Of a stretch of DNA of 64,000 nucleotides, positions 43,899 through 56,780 are shown one piece after another. Within the stretch, counting starts at the first letter, position 1, and each line of letters begins with the position of its first letter. The translations under genes were made by a program, and so were the position numbers. Origin of the DNA: Oehlia diaphana (Eukaryota; Glomeromycota; Glomeromycetes; Glomerales; Glomeraceae). Where the stretch lies: positions 1 to 64,000 of the forward strand of contig QZLH01000206.1 in assembly GCA_003833135.1 (NCBI GenBank). Direction: 5' to 3'. Below the pieces are notes generated by a model, which was not told the DNA's origin, ran no database searches, and saw nothing but the letters and a program-made list of their open reading frames with translations.

Positions 43899-46800
43899 GT
43901 TCTCAACAAAATTATTATTATATTATTATTTATTATTTATTATAAAATAATTAAGAAAGGAAGAACAATTTCTCCTGTCTATCAAAAGGAAAAAAAAAAA
44001 AAAAGAAAAAACACTTTTGGGTGGGTTATTTTATATTCATTTTTTTTTTTTTTTAAAATAGGCTATAAATAAATAAAAAAAAAATAGATATTCAATTTAT
44101 AGAAAACACAGAATTTATATTATTATTTACTTATGTACGCCCGTCGTTCCTTGTTTTTTATTGTATCAATAAAAAATAATAGAATAATAGTAAAATAATA
44201 ATAAATTAATGAGACATTTTTTTTGAAGTAGGAAAAAAAAAAAAAATTCTCACAACGTATGTGATAAGTTACTTTGTATAGATTTAAATAGTTAAGTGAT
44301 GTTCACAAGATTTACTTATCAATGATTTTGTACGATCTGTACAATCGTTTCACAACGCACGTCTTTTATATATTTTCCAAAAGTTAAATGAAATACCAAA
44401 TTTTTGTTAACGTTATCTCCGAAACACAACTTTATCAGTTATATATTTTATTATATTACTTCTAAAATTAGATGAGACTTTTAAACCTTGTTACTCCTAC
44501 ATTACTTTCCGCATTATAAGATTTTTTTTTTTTTTAAAAAAAAAAAAATAATTATAATAATTCTTTTGACGGAATAATTTCCCCTGCTTTATTATGTACG
44601 GCAAATATCTCAAATGCATCTTTATTTCCTTAATAAAAAAAATTCGCAAAAAAATTATTTTTGGTCGCCACATGTTATCATCTTTTGGTTTTAGTGTTAC
44701 AAGAAATATCCCGTTTATTCTCGTTAACTTGTTTTAAAAAAAAAAAAAATGATTAAAATGTTTAATGTTGTTGTTTAAAATGTCAAAATAAGAATACTGA
44801 CGAATTTATTTATTCTATTTTTAAATTTGTCGATGAAATGTATTTTGTTGTTGAATAATTTTGGAATTTCTATTAATAGAAAACATATTTTTTTTATTTT
44901 TAATTATAAAAAAAAAAACCATGACCCTTCAAAGAAACTTAAAAAAAAATTTGCCATACCTTTTAGCCAAAAAATTATACTTACACAATTCGGAAATATG
45001 TTCTCCATATAATATAAACATTATAAAAATATTTACAATCACATAAAAAACAATCATCTTTTTTTAAAATAGGTACAACATAAATTTTAATTCGTCGAAA
45101 AAGATTTCACATGGGTTACTACCTTAATTTATCATTGGTAATATTATTATTATTCGAAAGGTAGAACAAGTGAAATATTTATTCATGCCGCAGTAATTAT
45201 GTATATATAAAGTACTATAAGCTCGCTTTTTTTTTTCTATACATACACATGGAAATGAAAGTACCATTCTTATTATTATTATCATCATTTTTTTCATAGT
45301 AAATTCTTTGGGGCCTTTTTGTTATTTATGATTGACTAAGAAAAAGTTAAAAGAAATTTTCTTAAAAGAAATTCCCAAAGAACCTTCTATAATTAGCGCA
45401 AAAAGATAATCATCTATATATATATATATATTATATAATTATATAAATATATTTTAACGATAAAGGGAAAAGATAAATAATGAGATGATTTTTTTCATTG
45501 AAATTATCCGAAAAAAGTTAATCTTTGGACGACGACAAATCATACTTTTACATCGATCTTATGAATTCGAGTGGCTCATGCGTTAAGTTTTAATAGATTT
45601 TTTTTTTTTTTTACATTTTTTTTTAAAAAAAGTGATTTTTTATGAAAAATTTAATTGTTATTTTCTTGGCTAAAAGAAAATAAATTTGGGTTATCGCTCT
45701 TAATATATTGTTGTGTGACGATGATTGGAACCGTGTAATTATTAAGTAATGGGTCACGAACTCACGATTGATTATGAAGAAAATTGAATTAATTCTTTAC
45801 GAAAAAAATGATGAATGACAAAAATGGGCTAAATTCAAACGCATTGCATTACATTACATAATTTTTTTTTTTATTAGAGCAATAATTTAATGTAGTACAA
45901 ATCTCTAGACTTGGTTAAAAATTTTATTAATATGCGGAAGAAAAATTATCAAGAAAAGGATTGTGTTGCAGTGTACAAGTGTACAAGATATATTAAATTT
46001 TAACAGGTTAAAAAAAAATTCATTCTTTTAATAATATTTACAAATTTTAAATTTCGGATATCAAAACTTTTTCAAAAATGGTCGCTAACTGTTAAATCAG
46101 GAAGGTGTTTAATTAAGTATTTGTTACAGTTTAATAGTGTCACTTTCTGGTATATTCAATGCCCCCTTAGCTGTAAATTGTGAGTTGCATATGGCATGGC
46201 GCATTAACGAATAAAAATTGAATATTTTTATTTGTACATCGTATGACCAAGAAACCCCATTCACGTGATTTGAATCTATTGGAAAAGTATGATTTTAAAG
46301 TTTTTAACTTTCAAGATTTTATCTACATTACTATAACATTCTTGGTTAACACTCAAGAATCTGAAAAAAAGATCTTTGTCTCCCTTCTAAATTATCATAT
46401 GATATAAAATCATCCCACAAATCATCCCCTCGATTTATATGTACAAGCATCCCTATTTTTTTTAGATTCGGGTCCAATCTAATTTTGGTTCAATTAAGTC
46501 ATACTATAATTAGTAAGTTATATTTATCGCATACTGGCAAAAATGGCTTATTATCAATATTTTACCATTTAAAGTTATTTTTTTTTTTTTTTCATGTACG
46601 ATCAATAATAGTAATTTGATTTAGGCTTATATTTATTGAATCATCTCAGATTTTTTTTTTTTTTTAACTGTTAAATTGTGTCGCAAATAATTCCTCCTGT
46701 AAAAAACGATGATCCATGTTCATTTTTTTCGGATAAATGTAGTATAACTCACGGAATTTTTAGGCTTGTTCCGACCATGCATATAACGGAAATATTCGGA

Positions 46801-47950
46801 TACAGGAGCCGGTCAAAAAAAAAACAAATTATTTTTTGATTTTTGATTTTTTTGAAAAAAAAAAAAATTCTAAAATTTGGGTGAAATATTTTTAAATCAA
46901 TAAGAAATTGTGAAAAATTTAACTAGCTAAAATTACATTGAAAAAAATTTTCACGCAACATATAGTTTGGGTTTATGATTATAAAAAAAAAAATCAAATT
47001 TGTACTGTATTTTTAGACATTATTTTTAAGAATTTATTTTTCAGGTTTCGAATACCAACTTTTTGTGTAAATAAAAATTATTAAAAATTATTAAATCTTT
47101 TTTTTTTTTTCAAATGTACATTAATTATCTTTGTCACAAAATTTTCATAAAATTTTCATAAAAATATTCATAAATTTCCTTGTCGCAAAATTTTCATAAA
47201 ATTTCCTTATTTTTTTTTTTGGCGTTCTTTATAAAAATATTTTTTTTTTAAAATATCAAATATTTTTAATCTGATAATCTAAAGTTAACGTTTAACAAGT
47301 ACGATTATGTAGTAAATACGATAAAAACATTAAAAAAGAAGAAAAAGCCAAGAAAATTCTATTGAATATCAGGTAAAAAAATTTATTATTGATGTTCAAT
47401 AATAATACATATTTACGTTTATTATGAAAGAAGGCTTTTTTGGTGAAATTTAAAGAATTTATTCGTTATTAAGACATTAAGGCTTTCTTGGTAAAATTTA
47501 AAGAATTATTCGTTATTAAGACATTAAATACAAAGAATACTAGGTAAATAAACAAAATCGTATTGAAAAAATTTGGATAATTCTTCAGACATAGTATAAA
47601 TCCTTTGCATATCTAAATGATACTTTGCATTAATCAGAAAACGTTATTAGATGAAGTCCTTCTTTTTGTTAACCTCTTTTTCAATGATTTAAAAATATTG
47701 ATTCTGCGGATGTGTATAACGCATGATTTCGTGAAAGATAATAAATACTTATAATAAATTGTCATTTGTATTTAATACACTGTACGTAAATATATGTTAG
47801 ATTTGAGATATTGGAATAACAGATATCATAAGACCCAAATATAAATCTGTTACGGTACGTCAATTTATAAGAACAAAAACAGCGGAATATTTACTCTCTG
47901 GATAAAAATGAACGAATTACAGTATAACTGCGGTCAAATCTTGGCTATTA
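43899..47950. other. Gene-poor interval, homopolymer-rich
   Basis: No supported gene. The stretch contains many long A and T runs, including a T-run/A-run snap-back at 44,522-44,548. ATAAAATTTTCATAAAATTT-type short tandem repeats lie at 47,130-47,210. Small open frames here are composition artefacts. The first few hundred bases are presumably the promoter and 5' leader of the copper oxidase. Confidence 0.5.
47432..47526. repeat. Tandem duplication, two copies of about 47 bp
   Basis: AGGCTTTTTTGGTGAAATTT then AAAGAATTTATTCGTTATTA and AGACATTA, repeated immediately with three small differences. A recent local duplication. Confidence 0.85.
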
Positions 47951-48002
47951 AAGTATGCAATCCAATATTACCATTAAATTATACAATATATATATATATG
48001 GA

Positions 48003-48085
48003 GCGTAATTATTTCAGATAATTCGGCATTAAGGCGGCGTAATGATGAAATATATTACATCAAATTTTTGTTCCAAGATTATTAT
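48003..48085 (+). pseudogene. Coding-like relic shared with 63,825-63,885
   Basis: The plus strand reads VIISDNSALRRRND here and VIIPDNSAFRRRNGDQTFVQ at 63,825. DNA identity between the two (CAGATAATTCGGCATT, AGGCGGCGTAATG) and conserved reading frame suggest two fragments of one protein family that I do not recognise. Confidence 0.45.
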
Positions 48086-48232
48086 TTCGGCATGGTTTGA
48101 ACCTAATTCAACATTTGTTAAAACAGAAATAGATCATTTTATTACGGGATTATTTTGATCTTTAAATAGATGGAATAAATAATTTTATCGTTCAGTTGAT
48201 TATGAATATGTAGATTTTTTATCGTCTTTTCA

Positions 48233-49131
48233 GGTAAATGTTTAATTTTAATCGCAAAAGAAAAAAAATATCATCACGCAGAACCCGAACACAAGCTGAA
48301 AGTAGTGTTCCGAAAGGGTCGAGTCGGGTCGGGTTTGAGGATGTATTCGAACAACCCGTACAAATACCCGGGTTAATATTTACATGACCCGACCTCTGAC
48401 CCGACATAGTTTATTCCCGGATTACCCGGGTCCAAATAAAATTTTCAAAATATATAATTTTTTTAAATCCTCCTTACGCCCAGCCTGATTTCAAATACAT
48501 ACACGCGTGATTTGTATTTGGTTTTAGATTGCGTCTTTGGCCGGTTCCTCCAGAAAAAATCTTCAACTGTAACACTTTCAATTACAGGTAAAAAAAAAAC
48601 CAATTTTAATATTATTCAATGATTACAGGATAATCTCTTACCATTGCTGCTAGGTGTGAAACTGTGAATACTCTACTATATTTAACTACGGTGTATATTT
48701 TCATAACGAATTAATAAAATCTAATAAAATATACTAGTTATTATTAAACATATACCTTCCATCATAGTAGAACATCTTGATTTCGATCTGCTCAGGGTTT
48801 TCTAGACTTCTTAAATAAGTTCGCTTTCCAAGAGTTAATTTCTCAACCTCACTCATTTTATACACAAACAAAGTTAGAAATTAAAAATCGTGTAATGTAA
48901 ACGATTGTAAATATTTTAAATATAAATATTTGATTAAACCTGGGTCAACCCGGGTCAACCCAGGTCAAGCAAAGGTGTGACCCTGACCCGACTGGTCGGG
49001 TTGAATATAAGACTCGTGTCAAATAATGATAAACCCGATTCGGATTTTAAACACGGGTCGGGTCAAATGACACGGGTTTGACCCGACCCTTTCGGAACAC
49101 TAGCTGAAAGTGAAGAAGAGAGGGCAGTAGA
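48233..49131 (+). pseudogene. Coding-like exon split by a transposon insertion
   Basis: Left piece 48,233-48,303 and right piece 49,112-49,131, joined across the element below with one target duplication removed, read on in frame. The left part has RKRKKISSRRTRTQAES and the right part continues EEERAVEC with a GT donor after ACAG at 49,139. The block is strongly basic then acidic. The gene it belonged to is not recognised. Confidence 0.45.
48304..49101. mobile_element. 798-bp non-autonomous Mutator-like element, 10-bp target duplication
   Basis: The ends AGTGTTCCGAAAGGGTC and (other strand) AGTGTTCCGAAAGGGTC are identical. Both arms continue with GGGTCGGGT-type repeats, and CCCGGGTC motifs recur inside. 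AGCTGAAAGT occurs immediately outside both ends (48,294-48,303 and 49,102-49,111). A 9-10 bp duplication is characteristic of Mutator-like transposases. No transposase is encoded, so it moved in trans. Confidence 0.88.
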
Positions 49132-49749
49132 GTGCACAGGTAGTTTATCTTAACATATTCTATTGATTATTTCATTATTATGATACTCAATTTTTATAGA
49201 TTTAAATGAATCAGATAAAAGATATTATTAATATTATTTTATCATCTTTAAAATTACATCTGTTAACTGTTATAAGAAAATTCGTAAGTTTTATTAAAAA
49301 TATTACCATTGATCAGATTCTTTTCGGTCAAAAATGTGTTATAATATGGATAGATCTCCGAAATATATATACAAATGTCTGTACACAGGGGTTTTAATAA
49401 GATCGGTACCTAACCACAAACTAATCCCCTGACGATTGTTTCATTTAGTCGTACAAAATGCAAAGCAACTACTAGACTACTAGTGTATACATTTGCGAAC
49501 AATTATTAACATGGTGGTCAAGACGGTAATCTTTCCAATTTTCTTAGGATTTATAATACAAGCAACAAATTTCATGCTGTGATATATTTTGCAATTATGC
49601 AAATCAATATATTTATTTCCCTTTGCCAAATATACGCAAAACAAACACCTTTTAAAAAATCAATTAAAAATACTCAAATTAATAACATGACGGACGATGA
49701 AATCACAGAATAGGGGGTTATAAAAATGATATTAATATTCGCCTGATTT

Positions 49750-49860
49750 AAGATATTCAATCATCATAATGCTGGCTGATATTAAGTCTGGCCGGAATTT
49801 GTGAATCGTAGTGTTGGCCGACCTTTCATAATTCTGGCCAAATCACAACTTTTATCACAC
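49750..49860. repeat. CTGGCC-motif cluster
   Basis: ATAATGCTGGCTGATATTAA, TCTGGCCGGAATTTG, GTTGGCCGACC and TAATTCTGGCCAAAT fall within 110 bases. The same motif cluster is seen near 1,700-1,900, 19,910-20,060 and 56,510-56,600 and probably marks the ends of one transposon family. Confidence 0.5.
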
Positions 49861-50298
49861 GCAGAATTCATCCTTAATCCCCGCAGAAAATCATCGTCCC
49901 TGCTTAGATTGTGCGTAAGTCAAAATCTAACCCGTAGAATACTTCTATGATGGTGACTCAATAATTCCTATATATTTCGGGTCCTATATGAATCACTTCA
50001 AAAATTTAAATGCAGCATATTTTTGATTGCCGCCGGAACTAATATCACGTGAGATTTGCAATTTAATATCAAAGAATTGATTCTCTTGGATTGCTGGTAA
50101 ATTCATCTGAAGTTGACGGCACATCCTCCCGCAAGTAGGTCAGTAAATTAATAATTTCGTATTATAAATACTTCTACCTCTGTTTCTACGCCACTTTTTT
50201 AGCCATTGAACGTCTTGCGTTAGTAGACAACAGTAACAGTGCAGCATATGTACTATAATTCTCTTCAGGCAATTTCCACCGCTCCATTTCGCTCACTA

Positions 50299-50471
50299 CC
50301 CTAAAAAAATTTATCCGCTATTTCTGTAAAAACTCCGAGCCTTTCACGGATCTATTCACGAAAAATGTAAATAATTCGATTAATTCCGTAATATAAGTTT
50401 ATTAATTCCGGCAATGAGTCTTTTACGGAAAAAAGAAGGAATATAAAAAACGGATCGACTTTTTTATAGGG
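50299..50471. mobile_element. 173-bp MITE, CCCTA...TAGGG ends, CTA target duplication
   Basis: The ends are CCCTAAAAAAATTTATCC and GGATCGACTTTTTTATAGGG. The interior TTTCTGTAAAAACTCCG and its inverse make most of the element foldable. CTA flanks both sides (50,296-50,298 and 50,472-50,474). This matches the 3-bp duplications of the copies at 59,238 and, for the related subfamily, 32,260. Confidence 0.85.
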
Positions 50472-50474
50472 CTA

Positions 50475-50889
50475 ACAAAAGATGATGAACTTGATTCCAC
50501 AACTTGGTGAAGAAATACGGGACGAGTAGATTATGCAATCAAGGTTCTCGATGAATTAGTTTGTATTACCGAAAGCAAGCAGCATACTGTTGCCATCTGT
50601 TTTATCCAAAATGTCTTACAATGTGAAAATGTACTCCAAGCGTAGCGCCGAAGAGGACTTTGATTACCTTTATGGAATTAACGACAAACAAAGTGATATT
50701 TTTTACTTTACAGATCTGATGGGATTTAATGTACGAGTAAAATCCACTCAATATCAATTTTTCCGAAGTAGCTTTGATAGAAGATTCGGAAGAGGATTTG
50801 AAGTGGAACGGGTTTTGGAGGTTATCATTGGAATTGAAGAACAGTGGAGAAGTCCCCCCCAGGCCCCCATCCAAAAGAAACAACGCTAG
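50475..50889 (+). pseudogene. PD-(D/E)XK-like protein relic (C-terminal part), interrupted
   Basis: After the MITE the plus strand reads KDDELDSTTW, a TGA, then GRVDYAIKVLDELVCITESK (Asp ... Glu-x-Lys, the spacing of a PD-ExK nuclease core), QHTVAICFIQNVLQ, then TAG. A frame shift leads into 50,590-50,889 with KRSAEEDFDYLYGI and a C-terminal RVLEVIIGIEEQW...QKKQR tail. This order (GRVDYAI, ITE.K, IAQN, YLYGI, RVLEVIIGL, KK) resembles a large, poorly characterised Rhizophagus family (from memory). Stops and a frameshift mark it as dead. Confidence 0.55.
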
Positions 50890-51273
50890 CCCGCAGCTTT
50901 ATAGTATAGAACGCCATTTAAGATGAATAGTCTGCGCCATGTGAGCTTCGTTCGGATTTTTGAATAGTAGCCAAATAAAGGTCAACAATATTGAAGATTA
51001 TTAATTGTACTATATAGTTTAATGTTTGTATTATTATGGTGCAGTTCGCCGCAAAAATTTGGTCGCAAGTGTAATTACTATTCTTATTCAAGACCTGTCG
51101 ATTAATTCTGTCTATTGCTAGTATTATGATTCAATTTTTTATTATCACAGATTCTTAATTTTTGCAATACATAAGGTAATGAATAAATTAAAAAACAAGT
51201 GATGTAAAAAAAAAATTATAAAGATATAAAAGGATTTTTGAAGTGATTTTTTTTTTTACACCGTAATTTAATT

Positions 51274-53087
51274 TTAAACTTCCGATTTTTTCTTTTCTTT
51301 CTCTTTTTTCTCTTTATAAAAATGATCTTCGTTGGATAGTTCTTCAAGTGACAAACCTTTTGTTTCGGGTAATAACAGGGTGAATAAACCACCAATAAAC
51401 ATCCATGCTGCAAAGATTATAAGCAATCGACCCACAAATGCGTCCGTTCCACCAATGTCTTTAAGTTTTGAAAATCCAACTTGAGCAACAATTGCACCAA
51501 GTTTCCCAGACGCTGCTGATATACCATGACCAGTTGATCGATAGCGCGTTGGAAAAACTTCTCCCGGTACAATAAATGTTGTTGTGTTTGGACCGAAATT
51601 TTGAAAGAACTAGCAAATAATGATTTAGGTATTTAGTTTTTTCATTTTGATTTGTCCAAATCGGCAAGATTGTGCTCCAACTCAGTTTTTGAGGAAATAA
51701 AAAATAAATAAATACCTGCAACAATACGAATAAGACGATAAATGCAGGAATAGAATGTGCCTTCAGTTGTTCAAAAGAGGCGCCCATAGCAATAAAGAGT
51801 GCAGTAAGGACACCAAAACCCATAAATTGAATAGGCTTTCGACCCCATTTATCTACCAATAATACGGTAACCCAATAACCAGGAATGGTACCCATAATTG
51901 TAATGATTATATTACCAATTGCCATATTTTTAAGTGAATTATAAGCCCTTAAATTATAATCAGCATCTTTAGCATCCGAGTAGCCAATTGCACTTAGAAT
52001 AATCGCGTTGTTAAGACCAATTCCATAAAAAGCAATATCCAGTGCGAACCATGACATGGAAGTACCTAATAAAACTTTTCCATTATACCATTTTCCGAAA
52101 TAATTAAAGAAATCAGACCAACTTGCTTTTGGTACATGATGTTCAGATGATGCATCATCATCGTGATTGTTATTATCATTATGATCGTTATTGTCGTTAT
52201 GATTGTTATTATCGTTATTATTGTTATGATCATTGTGTGATTCATTAGCTTTTTTCTGCAAATAGGATGTAATATCTGTAGACGCTTTCATTAGATTTCT
52301 TTCAACTTCCATTGTATATCGTGGCGTTTCTGGAATAGTGAGACGAAAATAGAGAGCGAGTAAACCAGGTACGGCTCCCAAACCAAGTATCAAGCGCCAG
52401 CAGTAATCAATTACCATAACATTATGAATGATGCCATTCCTGAAAGCTGCTAATACAATAAGTGCTACAAGACCTGCTGCGAATATTCCGAATCCCTGCA
52501 TAGCAAACACAGCGGCCATCATTGCGCCTCTTCTTTTTTTGGTTGCAAACTCTGAGGTAATTATTGACGAAAGTGGATAGTCACCACCAATACCGATACC
52601 CATGATTACACGCCAAATCATGATTGTAGCGGTTACTGAAATAGCATAACTTTCACCGCATAATGCTGAAGCCACTGTTGCAACAATAATAATCATCAAT
52701 TCGATTCCATACATCTAAAATGTAAAATAGAACCAAATTTAAACCGAAATTTAAACTTTTTCCATCCTCATCACATATTTCTCAAATCATTTTATTTACC
52801 TTTTTTCGTCCAAGTACGTCAGCCAACCAGCCGAAAAATAATTGGCCTATTAAGTTTCCAATGGAGGCCGACACTTTCAAACCCAAATCGATATTAGCGG
52901 GTATCTTGCCGTTGTAATAGACATATCCGATCATAGTAGAGGCGAAATTGATAGCAAACAGATCGTATGCATCCATAAAAAATCCAGTACCAGCTACTAA
53001 GCACGCACGAACGTGATACCAACCAAATTTTGCATCATCAATCTCCTTGAGAGCTGCTCGACGTTTTTCTATTAAATCAATCGGCAT
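51274..53087 (-). CDS. PHT1/PHO84-type inorganic phosphate:proton symporter
   Basis: Three exons, 53087-52800, 52714-51716 and 51609-51274, all phase 0, give 540 residues, normal for major-facilitator phosphate transporters (12 membrane segments expected). The family signature [13 protein letters not shown] is at 139-151. Residues that bind phosphate in the Serendipita PiPT structure are all present: Asp141/Tyr142, Gln169 (AMQGFG), Trp318, Asp322 and Tyr326 ([13 protein letters not shown]), and Asn433 ([12 protein letters not shown]). The first membrane segment has [11 protein letters not shown]. The central cytoplasmic loop (about 253-283) is a His/Asn/Asp-rich low-complexity tract unlike most relatives. 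The C-terminus is charged ([12 protein letters not shown]). A role in phosphate uptake at the plasma membrane is inferred from family; expression cannot be read. Confidence 0.93.
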
Positions 53088-53089
53088 TA

Positions 53090-55250
53090 TTTAAAAGTGT
53101 TAATTATTTAGAGAAAAGGTATGAAAAAAAAATGGGGAAAGGGCTTTTTATTGCTGAATTTAAATTATAATTACCGGGTTGTAAATTTTGAGTGAATTAA
53201 TTTGTAAATGATGATGAAATTATTTCAACAGCCCAATATAACTTTGCTTTGAAAAAAGGAATGGTTATTTTAATTTTAGGTAAAAAAATTAAAAATTAAT
53301 GTTCATATATGGCCTGGAACCGGCGTTAGGGGTAGGGGTCGTTACTAGGGTTTGTCGATCCTCGAGATTATCCGGATAAATCACCATGTAAGCTTAAAAA
53401 AAAAGTCTTGGTAATTTTTTATATTATCATCATTTTGAATATAGTAAAATCATAATTTGATAAATATAATCTTTTTGATTTTTGCGAACAATCAGTAAGC
53501 TTTTACCATAAACGGTAAAAACAATTTTTTGTTTCAAATATGCAAAATTGAATTTTCCGTTCTCCGCGGAATTTCAAAAAACTTACTTTGATAACAAAAC
53601 TCCGGTAGATAATAGAAAAAGAAATTTTTTACACTTCCGTGCATACGACGGGTGTTAAAAGTATAATGATATTGGAAGTTAAAAAATAAAGTTAAAAAAG
53701 AAAGTATTTTTTTTTTTCATTTAAAATAAGCCTTATAATAAAATAACAATAATAATTTTTTTTTCTTTTTTTTTTCAAAGAAATTTCGCCGTAATATGAT
53801 GTAACTTCTTATACGCAAATGAAAAAATTTCTAACCATTTTATATATGCGTGACATTATACGCATGTACGATCAACAAGACTTTCCATATTTAGACTAAT
53901 GACATGATCTTTTTTAGGTTTGCAGATCCATAGATCTTTTTTATATTTTTATAACGTAAAAATTTTTTAATTAAATATAAATACATAATAAATATGCGCG
54001 CATTATAATTAAAAAAATTATAAATTTGAAAAGTTAATTAATTAATTTGGCGAAACAGCACTGGTCGTTTATATTTAATGTAATTATAATAGTATTATAC
54101 GAAATTTCAAAAATTAGTTGTATATTTATCATATGTCTAAATTAGTAAATGCAATTATATCCGCGGTATGTAGTTATTTTTATGATGATTTCACTTGTAG
54201 ACATTAAATTATTTAGATTGAACAATTATTAAGATATAGTACATGTAATCGCGAGTTACCGTGTATTAACTATATATGTGAAAAAATTATGTCGCTTGCC
54301 GTGTCATATGAAAACAAATAAATGCGGATAATATAGCAACCGATTTTTAGTGCAGAAATTGAAGGTAAATCCTTTTCAGCCATCATGTAAGATAAAATAG
54401 GATTTAGTAATTGGGATTTATTTATTGAAAAAAAAGGTTTCACAATCTTTCGATTAGGCAATGATAGAATGTTGCTGTCAAAATTCTTGGATATGATTGG
54501 TAGGAATTGTTCAGAAGTACCCATATTTCCGAAATTCCGAAAATAATTCTATTTTATACTGTATATTTTACATATATATATAAAGTGTAAATAAGTATAC
54601 ATATAAAGTAAATAATATTTATGATGTTGCAACTGTCATTAATGTAAACAGCACATCCTTTGCTAAATTTTGTTAATATGGAAATATAGACGAAACGCCA
54701 AAAGAAAAAAAAGCCGAGAAATCTATGACAAAATGTTGATGGTGATAAATATAGATAAATTCAATTTATTTTATTATCGAATATCCGTAATAATAGCATG
54801 TTACAATTTCATTTATTAATTCAGCTAAATAGAAGAATAGATAGAGTCAATTATACGGAAGATTTAGGAAAAGTATATGATATATGTGGAGAATGTAATG
54901 AGTCTGTAGGAGAAAGATGGTGATAGCCGTTTCAACTATAAAAATTTAAAAATTTTTGTTAACAAACTTTTCCAATCGTGATAAAACATTATAATTCATA
55001 CTATTATCAGGACAACCCTGTAATGCTAAAGATTTAAGAGAATTTCTTGAATGAATACCTTTTGAAATTTTTTTAAAAATGTTAATTTATGTTACTAGAA
55101 GTGGCTTTGACAAAAATTTATCAAAAAAGGAGAAAGCTAAAAAAGCATGGATAATTATTCTTATATTGGAATAATATTAGTACAGATTTATTTATTTATT
55201 TTATTTCTCAAATAAAAGCAGATGGTATTCGCATACGAAATAACTAATAT
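53090..55250. other. Intergenic interval with faint gene relics
   Basis: No intact gene. Near 54,858-54,920 the plus strand reads EDLGKVYDICGECNESVGERW and then two stops. This resembles the Cys-x2-Cys segment preceding protein-kinase domains in Rhizophagus kinases (memory only). The minus-strand frame 54,270-54,524 (starting MGTSEQFLPIISKNF) is protein-like but unrecognised. Both are reported as possible relics only. Confidence 0.3.
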
Positions 55251-55259
55251 ATGAGTATA

Positions 55260-55565
55260 GATACCAGCGTTTCATCCCATATCGGTCCAAAAACACCATT
55301 CCACACTCTTCGGTCAGAGATTTAGGGTGACCCAACTAGGGCCACCCTAAATCCACCCCGGACCACCTACATCAGTAGGTATTTTTTGGTATTTGGGGCC
55401 AACTGCAGCGTATCAGGGGGAGGTGAACACCGCCTTAGCCATACCTCAGTGATGTACCCACTCCGACCAGTGTAAGGCTTGGATTGGTTGACTACGCGCC
55501 ATACGTCTTTTGTAGTTGGTACCCACCAACACCTTTGAACAGAATTTACGGATCATGTGATACCA
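55260..55565. other. GC-richer non-coding segment
   Basis: From TTCATCCCATATCGGTCCAA to GGTACCCACCAACACCTTTG the base composition is markedly richer in G and C than the flanks, with inverted pieces such as GGGTGACCC and GGGCCACCC. No open frame. It could be a SINE- or LTR-like insertion, but no terminal repeats or duplication were resolved. Confidence 0.35.
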
Positions 55566-56371
55566 TTATTTTTTGCATATATCACGTGATATTATAAATT
55601 TGTAATGGGTCGGCATCATTTGTAGTAATATCGACTAATCATAAATTAAATGGAACTGTTTAGTGCCATTTCAAAATAGTTAAATGACCTTACTTTGATT
55701 AATAATTTCTCCTCCGTCTTGTATTTTTACGTCGTTTATTTTATTACAATACCTGGTCAATTTGCCATCATTGTGACACATAATGGTAAGTGTAATACCA
55801 TTTGCGATCACTGAAATTTTGGAAGAACCAAACTACACTGATTACACTTTAATAATCATGCAACTCTCTTACTTTTTCGCGTGTATAGACTGTTAGTCCT
55901 AAATTAACATAGATAAATGGGCTTCCCAATAATTCATAAAAAGAATTTGGCAATAATAAAAATTACTGATGCTAGCGAAAATAGAGTAGAGTTTAAGAAA
56001 TTTATTCCTTGTCCAACTAATATGCTTACGGTTCACAGTGTAAAATTATCAACGAAATCAAGTGAACATGTCACACTAACAAATAAAATTTATCCTTCCA
56101 CCAGAACCTAACAAAATCCGTCTAGTTTCATATCTCGCACCAAATTGAGGAATCACCAAAATTTAATATTCCTACCAAATCTCCTTTTAACATAGTAAGA
56201 AACGCTTTTGAGAAAGTAGTGACCCATTATTTGCGTACAGGTATTTCTTAGCAGTAGAAGGAAGAGATCTTACTTTTATTAATCATGAGATTGAGATTGA
56301 TTTACCTGATCGGTTGCATAAGTGGTTCTTGGATGTTAAAGTAACATTATTTTTAGATAAGCTTCTAGTAC

Positions 56372-56780
56372 AGTAGTCAAATCTCGATATACCGAACTCA
56401 CGGTTTGGGAGTAAAAGTTCGGCATATAGTTGAGTTTGGTAAAGAAAATTTTTTTTTTATATACCGAACCCCTAAGTTTTTTTTAGGGAAAGTTCGGTAT
56501 ATCAAGAAAATCGCCCAGAATTAAAATATTCTTGCATCAATTAATTAGGCAAAAATTGTGATTCTAATTCTGGCCGAAATTAATTAATTTCAGGCGAAAT
56601 TTGCAAATCAATTGACTAAGTTCGGTATACCAAAAATTTTTTATGTTTTATAATAAACGATAAATCAATAGAAGTTCGTATTATGTCATATAAAGTTTAT
56701 ATGGTGTTCGGTATATCAAAGATGTTTTTAAATATTATGAAAACGGTTTTTAAAAAAAAGTTCGGTAATAATGTTCCGGG
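56372..56780. mobile_element. Decayed pogo/mariner-like element with TTCGGTATA repeats
   Basis: It starts CAGTAGTCAAATCTCGATATACCGAAC, typical in form of a mariner-type end. Many TTCGGTATA / TATACCGAA motifs follow on both strands (56,424, 56,460, 56,490, 56,620, 56,708). The right end is not recognisable and CTGGCC motifs intrude at 56,570. Confidence 0.45.

Noticed and set aside
50602..50883. Minus-strand 93-codon frame opposite the PD-(D/E)XK-like relic
   Set aside because: Shadow of the plus-strand relic; the plus-strand reading has the family motifs.
54270..54524. Possible degenerate BTB-type or other protein on the minus strand
   Set aside because: The start resembles some Rhizophagus proteins only loosely, and no second exon or domain core could be placed.
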